Below are positions 44,840 through 57,319 of a stretch of DNA of 64,000 nucleotides, piece after piece. Source of the DNA: Ophiodon elongatus (taxonomy: Eukaryota > Chordata > Actinopteri > Perciformes > Hexagrammidae); contig JACSYO010000708.1 in assembly GCA_016806645.1 (NCBI GenBank), positions 211,001-275,000 of the forward strand, read 5' to 3'. The notes beneath the pieces are model-generated. The model was not told the DNA's origin, did no database searches, and worked only from the letters and a program-made list of their open reading frames with translations. Position 1 is the stretch's first letter. Each line of letters opens with the position of its first letter. A program made the position numbers and the translations under genes.

Positions 44840-45130
44840 CAGAGTGCAGTTTACGCTCTCCCTCTGTGTGTGTTGTAATTCAAGCTTCTTCTTCTATGTT
44901 GCAGCCCCACTTACTAGCTCACGGCGGCGTGGAAGCGGCGTGGAAGCATATCACCCAACCTCTGGTTCCCCCTCTGGTAAACACTGTCAGCACCTCTGAT
45001 GTAGTTTGCACTGTTAGGGTTGTTAGCACCGTTACTGCGAGCCGCCGGCTCGGCCGGCGCCCTGCTGAGAGCCGGTAAGAGGCAATAGGAATGCTTCAAA
45101 TCTCAAACATTGCACATTTAGCTGACGAGA
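44840..45130. repeat. dispersed GC-rich repeat, AGCCGCCGGCTCGGCCGGCG type
   Basis: A compact GC-rich block in AT-rich surroundings carries phrases I associate with a multi-copy fish sequence: GGCGTGGAAGCGGCGTGGAA, TCTGGTTCCCCCTCTGG, CAATAGGAATGCTTCAAATC. Its class is unknown to me. The short plus-strand open frame inside it (44866-45078) is not considered a gene. Confidence 0.45.
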
Positions 45131-45489
45131 GGCAAAATGGCCCAGCCGACCCTGGCACATGCAGACATTATGTAAAACTAGCCATGTATCAGCTAAGTTA
45201 GGGTCAGCGTACAGGAACTAAATGTCCCCCGAAAAACGTCCCGAGCCAACACAGAGCGCATGTGTTTGTGTTGGGGTTCAGAGGTCAGCGGCTGTGGCAG
45301 AGCTGTCTCCAGTAAATACAGCAGCGCGATTGATATATAGCACACAACATTAATCTTTTTTTGTTCATTCACCGGCGGCTCCCGATCTGTAAGTGGGGTG
45401 CGGGGTCGGGGGTGGGAAGGTGGGGTGTAAAGCTGTTTTTGTCCAGTCTGTGTGTTTGTGGCACACACACACACTAATACCTGGGTACG

Positions 45490-45524
<35 letters not shown>

Positions 45525-45528
45525 CACA
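45490..45528. repeat. (CA)n microsatellite
   Basis: A CA tract of about 18 units with one G interruption, ending in a short GA run. Confidence 0.95.
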
Positions 45529-48448
45529 GAGAGAGATCACTGTTTACACGCAATGTTCACTCTTGTAGCTGTCTGGCAAACAAACTAAATCTAGTACAGA
45601 TACAGTACAATCCATCTGAGGTGAAATAAAAACAAAGAGCTTTTAGCATGGAGACAGGCAGGACAGAGGAGACACTGCTTTGGGCTTGTGTCTCAACCAC
45701 TTCTTTCCTTCTTCTCTACTGTATGTCTTTATATTCTGCCCCCCCTCCCCCCCTCCCGAAACTTCTTTCATTTCTGCTGAAGGAGAAGAAGAGGAGACCG
45801 AGGAGAGAGGAGGGGGTTGCGATTAGTTTCAGGGTTCCAGCCCACTTGATTGGCAGCTGGCAGCATATGGAGCTGTGAGGAAGGTTTGCCCACGCTCACT
45901 TCTGAGGAAACAAATATTTGCCTGAAGGGGGGAGAGAGAGAGTTATAGAGAGAGCGAGAGAGAGAGAGAGAGAGCGCGAGTGAGGAAAAAAATATTAATT
46001 AGTTTGCAGACGCACCGAGAGATAAAAGTCGGCAAGACGTATCCATCAAAAGGCTGCAGAGTTAGCTGCAAAATGGAAATTTTCCCCAAGTTGACAGATC
46101 CAGTAGGCTGCTGGCAGGGCTGAGGGGAGAACACGTGCGCGCTGGGAAAAGCACTGAGGTGCACAACACAACAGCCCCAACGTGGAGTCTACATTAACAT
46201 CTGTGCATACCTTAACATATTCTGAGTGGAATTAACATTTAGGCAGGCATCTTCCACGCTTGAGAAACATCTCTCGAGCTAGCCCCTCCAATTATTTCTT
46301 AATTATCGTCTCCACATCCGACCAGAGTTGTGTGTGTGGAGATAAAAAAAATCCACACATATGCAACACATCAGACGCACTCAAGGTAAACATACAGATG
46401 CCAGTTAAGACGTGTTGGCCGTCACCACGGGATTCCAACACCGACATCGAAGGATAATGGTTTTGTGAGAAGACATCATGGGTTCAGATGTTGTACTTGC
46501 TTGGAGTTGGTTCGCCTACGAGGACTGCTCTGCTCTTTGGACTTTAATGGACGCCGTTTAGTTTTGCTGCTTTGCAACAGGGAATCTAGCAGAATGTCAC
46601 TGTGTAAACAGTTTAAGTTATACAATTTGGGAAACATGTTTACTTTCCAAGATGCAAAAAAAATTATACATCTCTCATCTGGAGCAAGGAAGGGTCCGCC
46701 AGGTTAGTATAAAACCTGAAAACTAACAGCTAATTTGGATGAAAAATAATGTCTCTGAAGCTTGGTAATAAGCACAATATGTCATTGTTTAAACAATACA
46801 CAAAAGGAGAAGTCAAAACGACCATTTGTGTTGTTAAGTGAGGTAATTATTTCTCTCTAGTTCTTGTTGTCACTGTGAGGTCGCTAAAGCCAAAGACTGA
46901 GCGAACAAACAGCATCTGGCAACCCGCGCTGTAGCCAGAGATGCTACACTGACACAGGGCCGTAAGGTAAGTACGACGGGCTCCAATGCAAGCTATTTGT
47001 CGGGGGCCTTAGTGCACGCTAGGTATTAGGATCTTCCGTGGGCTGGCTTTTAAAAAAAAAAGCAGAAGGAATCTAATTCAGGGAGCTTTGCTACCTTCTC
47101 CTCCCGTTCTTTTCTCTTTTGTCCTCCATTTTTATCGCTGGGCTTGCAGATGTGCTCAGCTGGTCAGCCTTGACAGATGTTGTGCCTGAACTAGCTACAG
47201 TATGTCGTATCGTCTCGTCACATGATCGAGTTGAGACTTGACATTGAGCAACATCAACAGACACATTACAATAGTTTATTTTTTGTTTATTTTGAGTTTT
47301 TATAGTTTATATAGAATAAACATTTTTTTTGCCTACTGTGATTTAACGTGGGACAATTTCCAAAGCAATCTTTACTATCTATAAGGTTTCAATCTCTGTA
47401 CAACACATTGTTGAAGGGCCTGCTCTCTCTGAGACCCCCCCTCCCCCACCTAGACCGCAATAGGACTCCGCTGTCTATATTTACCCCCCTGCGCTGAAGT
47501 AATGGAGTTATTCATCAAGAAATAGCTTAGACGTAAATTCCTTTCCAAACTGCAGCAATTTGTCGCTTTTTAGATTTCAGTTTGGAGCCACTGAATCCAC
47601 TAATCACAGCCCCCCCCCCCTCCACACACACACACACACACACACACTCCCCAAAAAAAAGAACCCAGATGAAAGAGACTTGCTTTACTTTGATACATGG
47701 CGTTCAGACACTGACCATGGGATTCATGCGGCACTGATAAGGTAATTAACAGACTATGATAGTGTAATTAAGCAACATCTGAGAAGAAAGGCTGTTGGAG
47801 TGGCGTGTTGGTGTGGGTGCGCATCAAAGCCCGTGGCACTGCTTTAAAGGGCCCACTGTCTGTGCAGAACATTTGGTTTAGCGCCGCTCCTCCTGCTAAG
47901 GTATCGACATGGAAAGAAAGAAAGCTTGTTATGCCATTGAGAATTAGCTGACACCACCGTATAACAGCATTGTGATGGAAATCAAATGCCTTTTTTTGAG
48001 CAATGCAGTTGTATGAAATGGACAGAGATCATATCGAGGGGAACACAGGGGCAGTAACTGATAGCTCCATTGTTAGAGAGCCAAATGGTGTCTCTCTCTC
48101 TCTCTCGCTCTCTCTCTATATCAGTGCTCAGTCTCAACAGATTTCACTGAATAAATGGAAGTTGCACGAATTCACTTAGGCATTTACCTTGCTTTGCTTT
48201 ACTGAGAATGCGTCTTTGTGGGGGCTCGTCGTTGGGCCTGGCGGAGCGCACTCCCTCCGCTTCCCTCTCCCCCTCTCCCTCTGTGCGCACTGAACCAGCA
48301 CAAATTCGGTTTTATTGTATTTGTTTGTTTATTTACTCTTATCTCTTTTCCATTTCAGAGGCTTCCTATCAGAGACCTGCAAACCTCAGAAGCCGAGTGG
48401 CAGGGGAGCCGTGGGTTTACATTTGTGTGTGAGCGTGTGTGAGTGCAC

Positions 48449-48450
<2 letters not shown>

Positions 48451-48504
<54 letters not shown>
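48451..48504. repeat. (GT)n microsatellite
   Basis: A pure GT tract of 27 units in the gene-free region. Confidence 0.95.
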
Positions 48505-48506
<2 letters not shown>

Positions 48507-49282
48507 CAGGGGATTGGTGTAAAATTAAAATACAAATAGAAAGGAAACATTGGAATCATCACTTTTGTTATCGCCTGCTATACGGTTTATAGCTCCCACT
48601 GTTAACAAACTCCTCCAGGGTGATGAAACAGAAAGCGCTGAAATGTACTCACTTCATGACTCAGAGAATATCTTTTAAGTAATATTATAAACACATGGCG
48701 AGGCTGCAATAGGTGTGAAACTCATTTAGATGAGAAAAACATTCACTGCATCCGACAATGAGGCGTTCCGCCTCTGATGAGTACGTTCACAGAGTTGTTT
48801 AACATATTTAATTCTGAGCCGAGTCTGTAGGATTTACCACCCGATGTTACAGACCACCACCTATCAGCCCACCTTATGGACATAACTCATCAGCTTTGAT
48901 CAGTTTTGAGCTTCATCTCTATTTGATTACTACGTATTTCTTTTAGTTTCCTAACCCTACCCATACCTTGGTTGTCCTCCCATGAGAGTGTAACTCTTGC
49001 CATTAGAATTAACCAAAAAAAATGTTTACCCTATTTTATTTAAGCTAAATGTTACATTGCAGGGAACCGGAAGACACAGAGGGCCATTTACAAACATGTC
49101 AACTGAAGGAGTTCTGCCTTGACCACGCCTTCATGTTTCAACAAGACTAAAGCCTCGATTACACTTTTAGAGGCGGCGCCCCGTTCATTCCTATGAAAGT
49201 TGCTCAGTAACGCTTGAAGCAAAAATAAGTTTGACCTCTGAATATAGAATTCAGATGAAAATACCCAGATGAAAATACGCAG

Positions 49283-49545
49283 ATTATGGGGCCCATAAAG
49301 TAAGCGCACTAGCATTTCCCTTACCTCCGCCTCCCAGCCCTCGGTCCAGCCTGGGGCTCATTCACATGAACGGAGGAAGGAAAATAAGTCTGGATTCCGC
49401 TATTAGTCTTAAAACTTGTAAAACGCACTTCTAGCCGATTCCAGAGTTATTGGCCTATTCATGTGAATGAGAACGAGGCTGGACCGAGGGCTGGGAGGCG
49501 GAGTTAAGGGAAACGCTAGTGCGCATGCTCTATGGGGCCCATAAT
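49283..49545. mobile_element. inner foldback element (MITE-like) with about 87-bp arms
   Basis: The left arm 49283-49370 and the right arm 49459-49545 are reverse complements with scattered differences, separated by about 88 bases. The arms share ATTATGGG.CCCAT, GCGCACTAGC.TTTCCCTTA, CTCCGCCTCCCAGCCCTCGG, TCCAGCCT and CTCATTCACATGAA. The structure is typical of a non-autonomous DNA transposon. I recognise this sequence as multi-copy in teleosts but cannot name the family. Confidence 0.8.
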
Positions 49546-49601
49546 GCGGAAGATCGACAGAAAAGATTCAGGTAATTTCTCTGAATGTTATACTCTGAAA
49601 G

Positions 49602-50383
49602 CAGTAGCGGGCCGTGCATTTCACACCTAGGCCTTCAGTGATGTCCTACACAGTCTTCCCTGAATGAATCCACCTCTTAATACCATCATTATGACGCCAT
49701 GGCTCTAGAAACTATACATTTAGACAGAAACGCATTATAACTAGGCGTTGCATCACCTTAACATAGCGTAGTCCGTCTTGAAAATGGCGTTGTTTGTATT
49801 TCTGCGACCAAATCTATCTCTTCTCCTCCATCAGCCATTGTGGGTTAAAAAAATAACACAAAAACAACGCTTCTATATCTATCTACACGAATTAACGCTA
49901 GCTCGTTCAGGTCGCCACAGGGTCATCAGGATCAGGTTCAGGTTGCTAGCTCTGCCTCTCACCAGTGCGCATCCAATCAAAAGACGTGCCCGTGCTGACG
50001 TCATTGTACGCCTGCATGCTGGCCCCGGTGTCGCCAACTCGAAATCTGATTGGTTAACACCACAGTTTAGATTCCGTTAACTTTAAGCTACAGACGCCAG
50101 CACTGTTGATTCTGAAGGCCTAAGGGCAGATTTCTTGGACCCTAGCAACACATGACGGCTTAAATATGATTGGATAAAAGCTCTAACGTAACGGCCAGCC
50201 CTCCGCTCTTGACTTGAGGCTGGAAGCAGCGCAACCAAGAGAAAAGCTATGAAATGAAGAGAATAGACTATGGGGAATAATTTAATACATATTTGTGGAA
50301 AAAATATATAACATTTTTATTTATATTCTGATGATGTTTAGGCCAGCAGAGAAGGCCTTGCTGGCCCTGACGGCCCGCTACTG
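49602..50383. mobile_element. non-autonomous hAT-type transposon with 8-bp target duplication
   Basis: The element starts CAGTAGCGGGCCGT and ends ACGGCCCGCTACTG, exact 14-bp terminal inverted repeats. It is flanked on both sides by TCTGAAAG (49594-49601 and 50384-50391), an 8-bp target-site duplication as made by hAT transposases. The 782-bp body encodes no transposase. Intact ends and an unmutated duplication suggest a fairly recent insertion. Confidence 0.9.
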
Positions 50384-50649
50384 TCTGAAAGTCAAACTTT
50401 CTTTGCTTCATGCGCCACTGAACAACTTTCATAGGAATGAACAGGCTGTTGTCATTATTTATCCATGGGACTTCCAGTCAGAGCCCCCATACTGCCTCTG
50501 GTGATGAAAATTACATCACACTGATCATAGCAAACCCGTGGACGCAGAAAGCATACTATCTTCTTCTACTGGAGTGTGAAACAACTGGAGCATTCGCAGC
50601 GTGATATGGGGACAGCTTTGGGCCCGCATGCTGACCTGTCCACTTGGTG

Positions 50650-51075
50650 ACCACCATAGACTGTATATAAGAAGTCGACGTAGTCATCGTGATGTCACCC
50701 ATTGGTTTGTGGACTGACGTTTTGAAGCCTCGAGTTCAGTGATTTCGTCGTCGCCATCTTGGATTACGGCCATCTCCATGTTGTCTTTTTCGCAACCAAT
50801 GAACGGAAGTAACCGTATTTGGAATGTGGAGGCGTGACGTCGTATATGGCTCTGGCAGTGGTAGCAACCTGTCAGTCACTGTAAGCCCGCCCTAAAGCAT
50901 ACTCTGCTTTATGTACCTATTTTACTCCAAATGGGACCATCATTTACTAAATGAACATCATGCTGTAATGAAGAAGACTTGAAACTGTAGCGATTGAGAC
51001 CATAAACTCATGTTTACAATGTTAACTGAAGTAATACATCAAGTGAGAAGTAGAGTTATTTTCTCATAGACTTCA
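50650..51075. repeat. dispersed teleost repeat, ATAGACTGTATATAA family
   Basis: It begins CATAGACTGTATATAAGAAG and continues ATGTCACCCATTGGTTTGTG, TTTTGAAGCCTCGAGTTC, GCGATTGAGACCATAAACTC and TCAAGTGAGAAGTAGAGTTA, ending TCTCATAGACTTC. These phrases are typical of a very abundant percomorph interspersed repeat. Its ends (ATAGACTGT and CATAGACTTC) are only partly alike, so its class is left open. Confidence 0.65.
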
Positions 51076-51107
51076 CCAGGCAGAACCGGAGGTTTCTGCC
51101 TGGTGAA
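51072..51107. repeat. 14-bp perfect hairpin
   Basis: TTCACCAGGCAGAA (51072-51085) and TTCTGCCTGGTGAA (51094-51107) are exact inverted repeats around an 8-base loop, at the right edge of the 50650-51075 repeat. Confidence 0.85.
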
Positions 51108-51189
51108 CACAAAGCAAACAAAGCAGATGATGACGATCGTGGTCACGCGGAAGCGTAAAGTATAAATTGGCCTTAAGAGTCTACAGCCA

Positions 51190-51400
51190 CGCTAGCTCTG
51201 TGCAGCCGTACTTATGGCTAAATGTGAATGTAAGCATGCTAAAATGCACACAGCGACAAAGCTAACGTGCTGATGTTTAGCAGGCACCATACTTACCATG
51301 TCCACCATCTTAGTTTAGCATGTTAGCATGCTAACATTTGCACTGAATGTAAAGTAAAGCTGAGACCAAATGGAATGTCATTAGTTTTGCAGAAATCATG
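51190..51400. repeat. TTAGCATGCTAAC-family dispersed repeat
   Basis: It contains TTTAGCATGTTAGCATGCTA (about 51313-51332), preceded by CCATGTCCACCATCTTAG and followed by AAAGTAAAGCTGAGACCAAA, TGGAATGTCATTAGTTTTGC. This is the same family and phrase order as fragments at 12415-13090 and 36070-36140. Confidence 0.7.
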
Positions 51401-52249
51401 AAATGACATAAATGGAAAAATGTGAACAATCATTCTATCAGGCCTGAGGTCCAGCAGCTTTGTGCATTTTGCCAGGCAAGACGCAGTGGGAAGAGAGCAA
51501 ACGGAGAGCAGAGGTCCCCAGCCAAAATCAAACACATCTACACATCTTAAACCAAAGGGTCAAAGGGTCACCCCTATTTCATATCTTAAGAATGTAGATC
51601 ACCAGAATGTCAGGTTTCTCAAAAGTGGACCGCATGACAATCAGACACCTGAAATCAAGTGACAGTCATGCAACCTAAGACATCACAATGCGAGACCATC
51701 CTTTTTTTTTTTTTAATGCTTTCATTTCAGAGAGCACTTTCAAAACAATCTGTTTCTGCTGGATGAATTATCAGCGTTGTGTGGGTGGAGGGGCAGAGCA
51801 GGACAAAAGGAATGGCTTTTTCAAATGTATCCACATTAACATTATGTCCATCGCCTTAAACCAAATTACATTTGGTGCGTTCACATGCTGCCGATGAATG
51901 CAAATACTCACTGCAGCTCCAGGTGTTGTTTGTTTGATCGCGTCCTGTGGCATGTGAGTCACAGGGGGAGCATGTCGGAGCACAAAGTTAACTTTTAAAC
52001 TAGTTTAACTCTGCGGAGATGAAGCTAAAGTTCACCCCGACAGGAAATCCCATGACGTTGTTGATAGAAGCCAAATGTGGGTCTTCTTTTCTGTCTCAAC
52101 CAGACGTTTCTCTTCTGCACACAGACTTGATTTTACTTGGAGCGTACTCACACACCGGTGGTTTTAAGACAGTGCCGTAAAGAAGCATAAAGTCCCATCA
52201 ATCACTGCCTCATTACCACACCACCGACCAGTCACCCCGAGTACTTAAG

Positions 52250-52253
<4 letters not shown>

Positions 52254-52310
<57 letters not shown>
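52254..52310. repeat. (TG)n microsatellite
   Basis: A TG tract with a short CGCG interruption near its right end. The following 52320-52640 is purine-rich (GAGAGCGAGCGAGC-like runs) and may be an unannotated 5' exon or simply low-complexity sequence. Confidence 0.9.
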
Positions 52311-53084
52311 AGTCTCTGGTCCACTCAGGAGGAGAGAGCGAGCGAGCGATCTCGCCAGGATCTGAACTGCCTCTTTGATCTCCCAAAAGCCAAACAGAGG
52401 GAGAGAGACGCTCGCCCCTCACAGAGAGGATTAAATATCCCTGAGTCGGGACATCACAACTCCCTCTCAACGCTGCTCCCCCTCCTCCCTCCATCCCTCT
52501 TTCCTCCGCTCCCTTTCCTCCTCCCGTCTACCCTGGTTATCACTGAGTCTCCAGAGGGGCTGTTGGGGAGAGGAGAGCGAGCGAGCAAGGAAGAGAAGGG
52601 GAGAAAAGAAAGTAAAGGAGCGACTGTGCGGTTTTAAAAGCCAAGAGGACTGTGTATTAGGTCGTCATAAAGAAGAGGATTTGTTTAAGAGAGTGCGGCG
52701 GGTGGAGGGGATGGAGGGATGTTGAAACAGCCACATGAAAGAGTAGGAGGTCTGAGCTGTTGTGCTAACCCCCGTACATTCGGAGGTGCCCCGCGTAACT
52801 TCCGTCCCACACACATCTCTGAGAAATTCCTCCATTAAAGGCTTTTCCTTTAGGAGGCTTTTTTTCCAGACAAAAAGTGAACGTACGATTTACACTGCGT
52901 TTCAACAGGATATGACTTCTGTTGTAACAGCGAATGTACGTTTCCAAGCGAGAAGGCCAGCCTTCATTATTTTTTTATTTCTCTGTAAAAGGAATCTCTG
53001 TGTGAAGGTGTCAGGGTTAATGTGGGCGATGTTTTTTGGCAAGATATCACATGGACAGGAAGTCACAGATTATGGTGCACCATT

Positions 53085-53165
53085 CAGAATCGGAATCAGT
53101 TTATTGCCAAGTATGTTTGCACAGACAAGGAATTTGTCTTGATGATTGGTGCATATTCTTCTGTC
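53085..53165. repeat. fragment of a common fish repeat (CAGTTTATTGCCAAGTATG)
   Basis: AATCGGAATCAGTTTATTGCC followed by AAGTATGTTTGCACAGACAA and GGAATTTGTCTTG matches the consensus tail phrase of a very abundant teleost retroelement-like repeat, as I remember it. Confidence 0.6.
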
Positions 53166-53847
53166 AAGCTGGCAATGGAATAAGAAAACCAACGATGAAA
53201 CACTGAAAACAGTGCAAACATGCAAGTCTTTTTAGTGAATACCTGTGGGGGTGATATACTAACCCTGGAACCAGCACCAGCACTCTATTTGGCACTGGGG
53301 TAATGTGGCGTGGGGAAATTTGTCAAATAAATATAAAAAAAAAGGTCTGAAGTGGGACATGATGGTGTTATAAAATGGAACTGCTGGTGTTATTTTAGAT
53401 TTTATTATGATTCGGTCAGATTCGGTATGTATGTATATATAAACAGCACTGCACAGCATATATCCAGATACAAAGTACAGATTAGTAGTGTAGTGAACTA
53501 ACCGCTCTACATTCATTCACAGATAATGATTAAATGTTCAGTTCGGTATCAAGCATGTATCACTACATGACTTACACAGCACTCTTATCTGTGTCATACA
53601 AAAACAGCCCACATAAGCCCACGGTATTCCTTATCTGGCTAATTATTAAAGCCAATTACTTATTATACAGAGGCGCCTGAACGCAAAAACATGGATGAAA
53701 AAATGTGTAACGAGAAGCCAGATGATCTTCTGCATGGGCTTCCATTACAACTTTATTTATAATACTATAATTATTTTGACCATAAATGACGTATTAGGGA
53801 AAAGTTCTCTGTGGTACCTATTTTGTCTGTGGACAAAAATATCACCG

Positions 53848-54840
53848 TGCAGACAAGTCAAGTCAATTCTATTTAAATAGCCCAATAGGGGCTTTACAAT
53901 CTGTGCACCATACAACGCCCTCTATCCCTGCACCGTCGCAGCGGATAAGGAAAAACTTAACCAAAAAAACAAACACTTTAACAGGAAAAAGAATGGGAGA
54001 ATCCTTAGAAAGAGCAACTGAGGAGGCATCTCCCTCTCGGGCCGGACAGACGTACAATAGATGTGGTGTCTACGGAAAAGAAAAAAAACACATTTAAATT
54101 ATATGAATCTCCTGGAGGACGGAGATCCAGATCCAACATGTGGAATGAGGCACCGACAGCCAGGAGAGGCAGAGACGGGTCCCAGGACAGACGACCCTCC
54201 AGCACAGAGACGCCTGAGGGAGAGCGAGACACACGGAGAGGCACACAGCAGTGCTTATGGGACACAAACAGCAGAGGGTTATTGAGAAGCAGTGGCTTAA
54301 AGTTAATTATATTCTCGTCTGCAGGACTACGAGGCTTAAATTATACATTGAGACTGAGACCGAACCGCCAGCCGGATAATAAAAGAATGAGTAACTAAAT
54401 GAATGTTGAGGCAAAAGGATTGATTTTGAGTTTAGATTTAAAGGCCTCAACAGCATCAGACTGTCTGGTGTCCATATGGTTATTCCAGAGGAAGGGGGCG
54501 TGATGGGAAAAGGCCCCTTTGCCTGGCAGGTGACTTCTCTCTCACTCCGGGGACAGACAGGGGCCCTGTACTCTGAGAGAGGAGAGTCCTGATTGGAGTA
54601 TAAGGTTACAGGGGATCAGACAGGTAGGAAGGAGGGCCTTAAAGTCTGATCTGACATGGGTCGAGAGCCAATGCAGTGAAGCTAGAGCTGGTGTGATATG
54701 TTCACATTTTCTAGTTTTAGTTAAGAGTCTCTTTTAAGAAGACTTTGGAGTACTAGAACGTGACAATAAAGCGTTACAACAATCCAGTCTGGATGATGAA
54801 AAGGCGTGACTTCGGATCATCAGCCATGGATAATATGATT
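53848..54840. repeat. composite percomorph interspersed repeat, about 1 kb
   Basis: The left part has AAGTCAAGTCAATTCTATTT, AGCGGATAAGGAAAAACTTA, CATCTCCCTCTCGGGCCGGA and CAGACGTACAATAGATG. The right part (54420-54840) has AGGCCTCAACAGCATCAGAC, GTGACTTCTCTCTCACTCCG, GATCTGACATGGGTCGAGAG, GCCAATGCAGTGAAGC and CAATCCAGTCTGGATGATGA. All are phrases of one abundant fish repeat that I recognise from memory. No intact protein is encoded, though short open frames cross it. Confidence 0.7.
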
Positions 54841-56419
54841 AATCAGGAGCTGATTTTAGCTGTGAAGGAAGTGGATGACTACGGGTGTTCACTAACCGTA
54901 CACACATGGTTATCACTGTAACTATGACCATAAAGGTCCCCTTACCTGAACAACTTCATCATTTTAACCACATCATAATCTTTTTCAAACCTTTAACAAG
55001 ATGTTTTTGATACCTTAACCGTGAAGGAGTTAAAGGACTTGTTAAAACTCCACATCTTGCATGAATGGTCTTATGAAAGCACTAGGCCTATGCCTATACA
55101 TATGGTGTTACCATACCTCCCCCTGTTGTTTAATTTGAAAGATGTTGCTAACTTCTTAAAGTTGTGTTATTGGTATATCAAAGTTCAATTAGCTTCACTT
55201 TTTCACAGAGTGGTGTGATAAGTATACTTGATGGTCTCTGAACATAACAGTGAAGTGTGAGACCTTTAGCACATGTTGTAGTCTAACCCTAAAGAGCAAT
55301 GTCTAATCTGAAACAACTCAATGAAAAGTGAAGAGGCTGTGACAATAAATATCTGTTACACTAGGTAACAAAGATATGGTTCCGCCTTTTAACAAAATGG
55401 CAGAAGTGTAAGTAAGGAAATACATTTACTCCTCATTCTAAAAAAAAAAAGAAATGAGATTTTTTAGTACTTTTTAAAATCGGTAAGTTTACTACATTTC
55501 AGAAAATGAGAAAGTCCTGATGAACTGTGTGAGAATGGAACAGAAGAAAAGAGATGAATCAGATGAGAAGAAGCTGCAGGTGTTTCTGCTGCTGCAGGAG
55601 GGCGGAGCTCCACGTCCAGAGAGGTGACACCCTGGAAAGGATATCTCATAAATGTTCGGGTTCAGGGCTTCAAGCTCAATCTAATTAATGATCTCATAGA
55701 GGCGGTGGTTATAGTTAGCATTATTGTACCTCGGCATGGTTACCAATATCCCACATCTATATTAATAAATTACCTGATTTAATGCATCACTTAGCACACT
55801 ATTTGACACACCCACGAAGTTCGTGACCTGTCCAGTAGGGGCAGGCTGGTTCTGGCTTACATGGCTCAAATTAGAGGAGCACATCGTACTGGGACAGAGA
55901 TAAGGACTGGTTGTACTGGGACCAGGAGCATACTCTGGAGGACTTCTCGGTTCGTTGCCTAGCAACGTAGTTGCGCGCACACCACGTGTGTTTAAAAACC
56001 ATGCAGTCTCTCCTTCGCTGTCAGATGTGTGTTGGAGGCCGCTGTGGAGTTCATGTTGTTTACATGTTGTCTGCTTTGCTGATGTTTTATTCTGCTGTTG
56101 ATTCTAAGAGACGTTTCAGGCGCCTTTATGTCCACAGCTTGTTTTGTTTATTGTTGATCATTCTTGTTCAATTGTCTGAGTTTTGTCTCTTTGCTGGTTC
56201 ATTCTTGTGAAGCTACACCAAGGAAGGCTGTTGTATATTTATTATTGATAATAAGTGGTATTCCCAGACTGCGTCTGTTGGTGCAGACTTAAGGGGTCTT
56301 GTTGCTGATGTTGTCCCACTTGTGTATGCACTGACATTGAATGCAATCTATTTTGTAGCCTACTCTTTAATTTACCATTACCATATGTCATCACCTATAC
56401 ATTTTAACCCACCTACCTT

Positions 56420-56520
56420 TTTATTTTTACTTTAGGACAATTTACTTTTACTTGAGTAAAATGCCTTTAAAGTAACAGTACTTTTACTAGAATACAATAT
56501 TCTAGTACTCTTTCCATTGC
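56420..56520. repeat. fragment of ACTTTTACTTGAGTA dispersed repeat
   Basis: TTTACTTTTACTTGAGTAAA, AGTAACAGTACTTTTACT and TAGTACTCTTTCCA are phrases of the same teleost family as the fragments near 19365-19470. A short telomere-like GGGTTAGGG follows at about 56567. Confidence 0.6.
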
Positions 56521-56696
56521 AAAATGGCCATAATAGCTAGTTTGCCCACGGCAGGTTAGGGTCAGGGTTAGGGTTAACCACCTTACCAAATGCTTTCCCA
56601 TTCCCTTTCATTTTTTTAATTGTATCAGCCCCCAAAAAGTTCTTTCAAAATCTTCAACTTTGCCTGAATCCTTTCAGCGTGAGTTTCAAACATACA

Positions 56697-56698
<2 letters not shown>

Positions 56699-56753
<55 letters not shown>
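56699..56753. repeat. (TG)n microsatellite
   Basis: A TG tract of about 25 units in non-coding sequence. Confidence 0.95.
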
Positions 56754-56754
<1 letters not shown>

Positions 56755-57319
56755 CCTGGACTATTACCTCCAGCTGAACAGAAGCGAAGGTCGGTGCTCT
56801 CTAGGAGGGGTTAATACAATCACCATTACAGCTTCCTGCTGCGGTGCCGGGGCAGAGGAGGAGAGGGGGTGAGAGAGCCAGCTCGGGGCAGACAGAGAAA
56901 GGGTTCCTCTGACATGACAGTGACAAATTGCCTTGTATTTATTCAAATGGTGTAATGTGATCTTTCGGCTGTGTTGTAATGTGTGTCTTCGGTGTTTGAC
57001 CCTGCTGATGAGGTAGCGCTAACGAGCTTGTAAAGAGGCAAGGTGAGCCGTGGACAATGAAGTTAGTGGACGCTCGACTGACAAGAACAATACGCAAATA
57101 GACGGGCATTTAAACACAATTCCGAAAAGAAAACATTAATATTAAATCAGTTAATCTCACTGTCAGTATTTAAATCTTAATTTAAATAAACTCACTAAGT
57201 TACGAAGATTTCAGAAAGATAACTAATGCCCTTTTAAATAGATCATTTATTTTTAGATACTTACCCAAGTGACTCAGAAATCGACTCACCCGTTGTCAAA
57301 TAACAACAAAAACATGATC

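Larger units (their letters stand above)
49177..50450. mobile_element. foldback element split by a hAT insertion
   Basis: The segment 49177-49245 (CGTTCATTCCTATGAAAGTT, then CTTGAAGCAAA, AAGTTTGAC) is largely the reverse complement of 50384-50446 (GTCAAACTTTCTTTGCTTCA, then AACTTTCATAGGAATGAACA). These are the outer arms of an inverted-repeat element. The right arm begins at the target-site copy of the hAT element at 49602-50383, so the hAT inserted into the outer element. A second inverted pair (49283-49370 and 49459-49545) lies within its left part. Confidence 0.75.

Noticed and set aside
46465..46707. 80-codon plus-strand frame
   Set aside because: Protein-like by composition only; no recognised motif, no poly(A) signal, and no neighbouring exons.
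54063..54398. 111-codon plus-strand frame
   Set aside because: It lies wholly within a recognised high-copy interspersed repeat and shows no domain.
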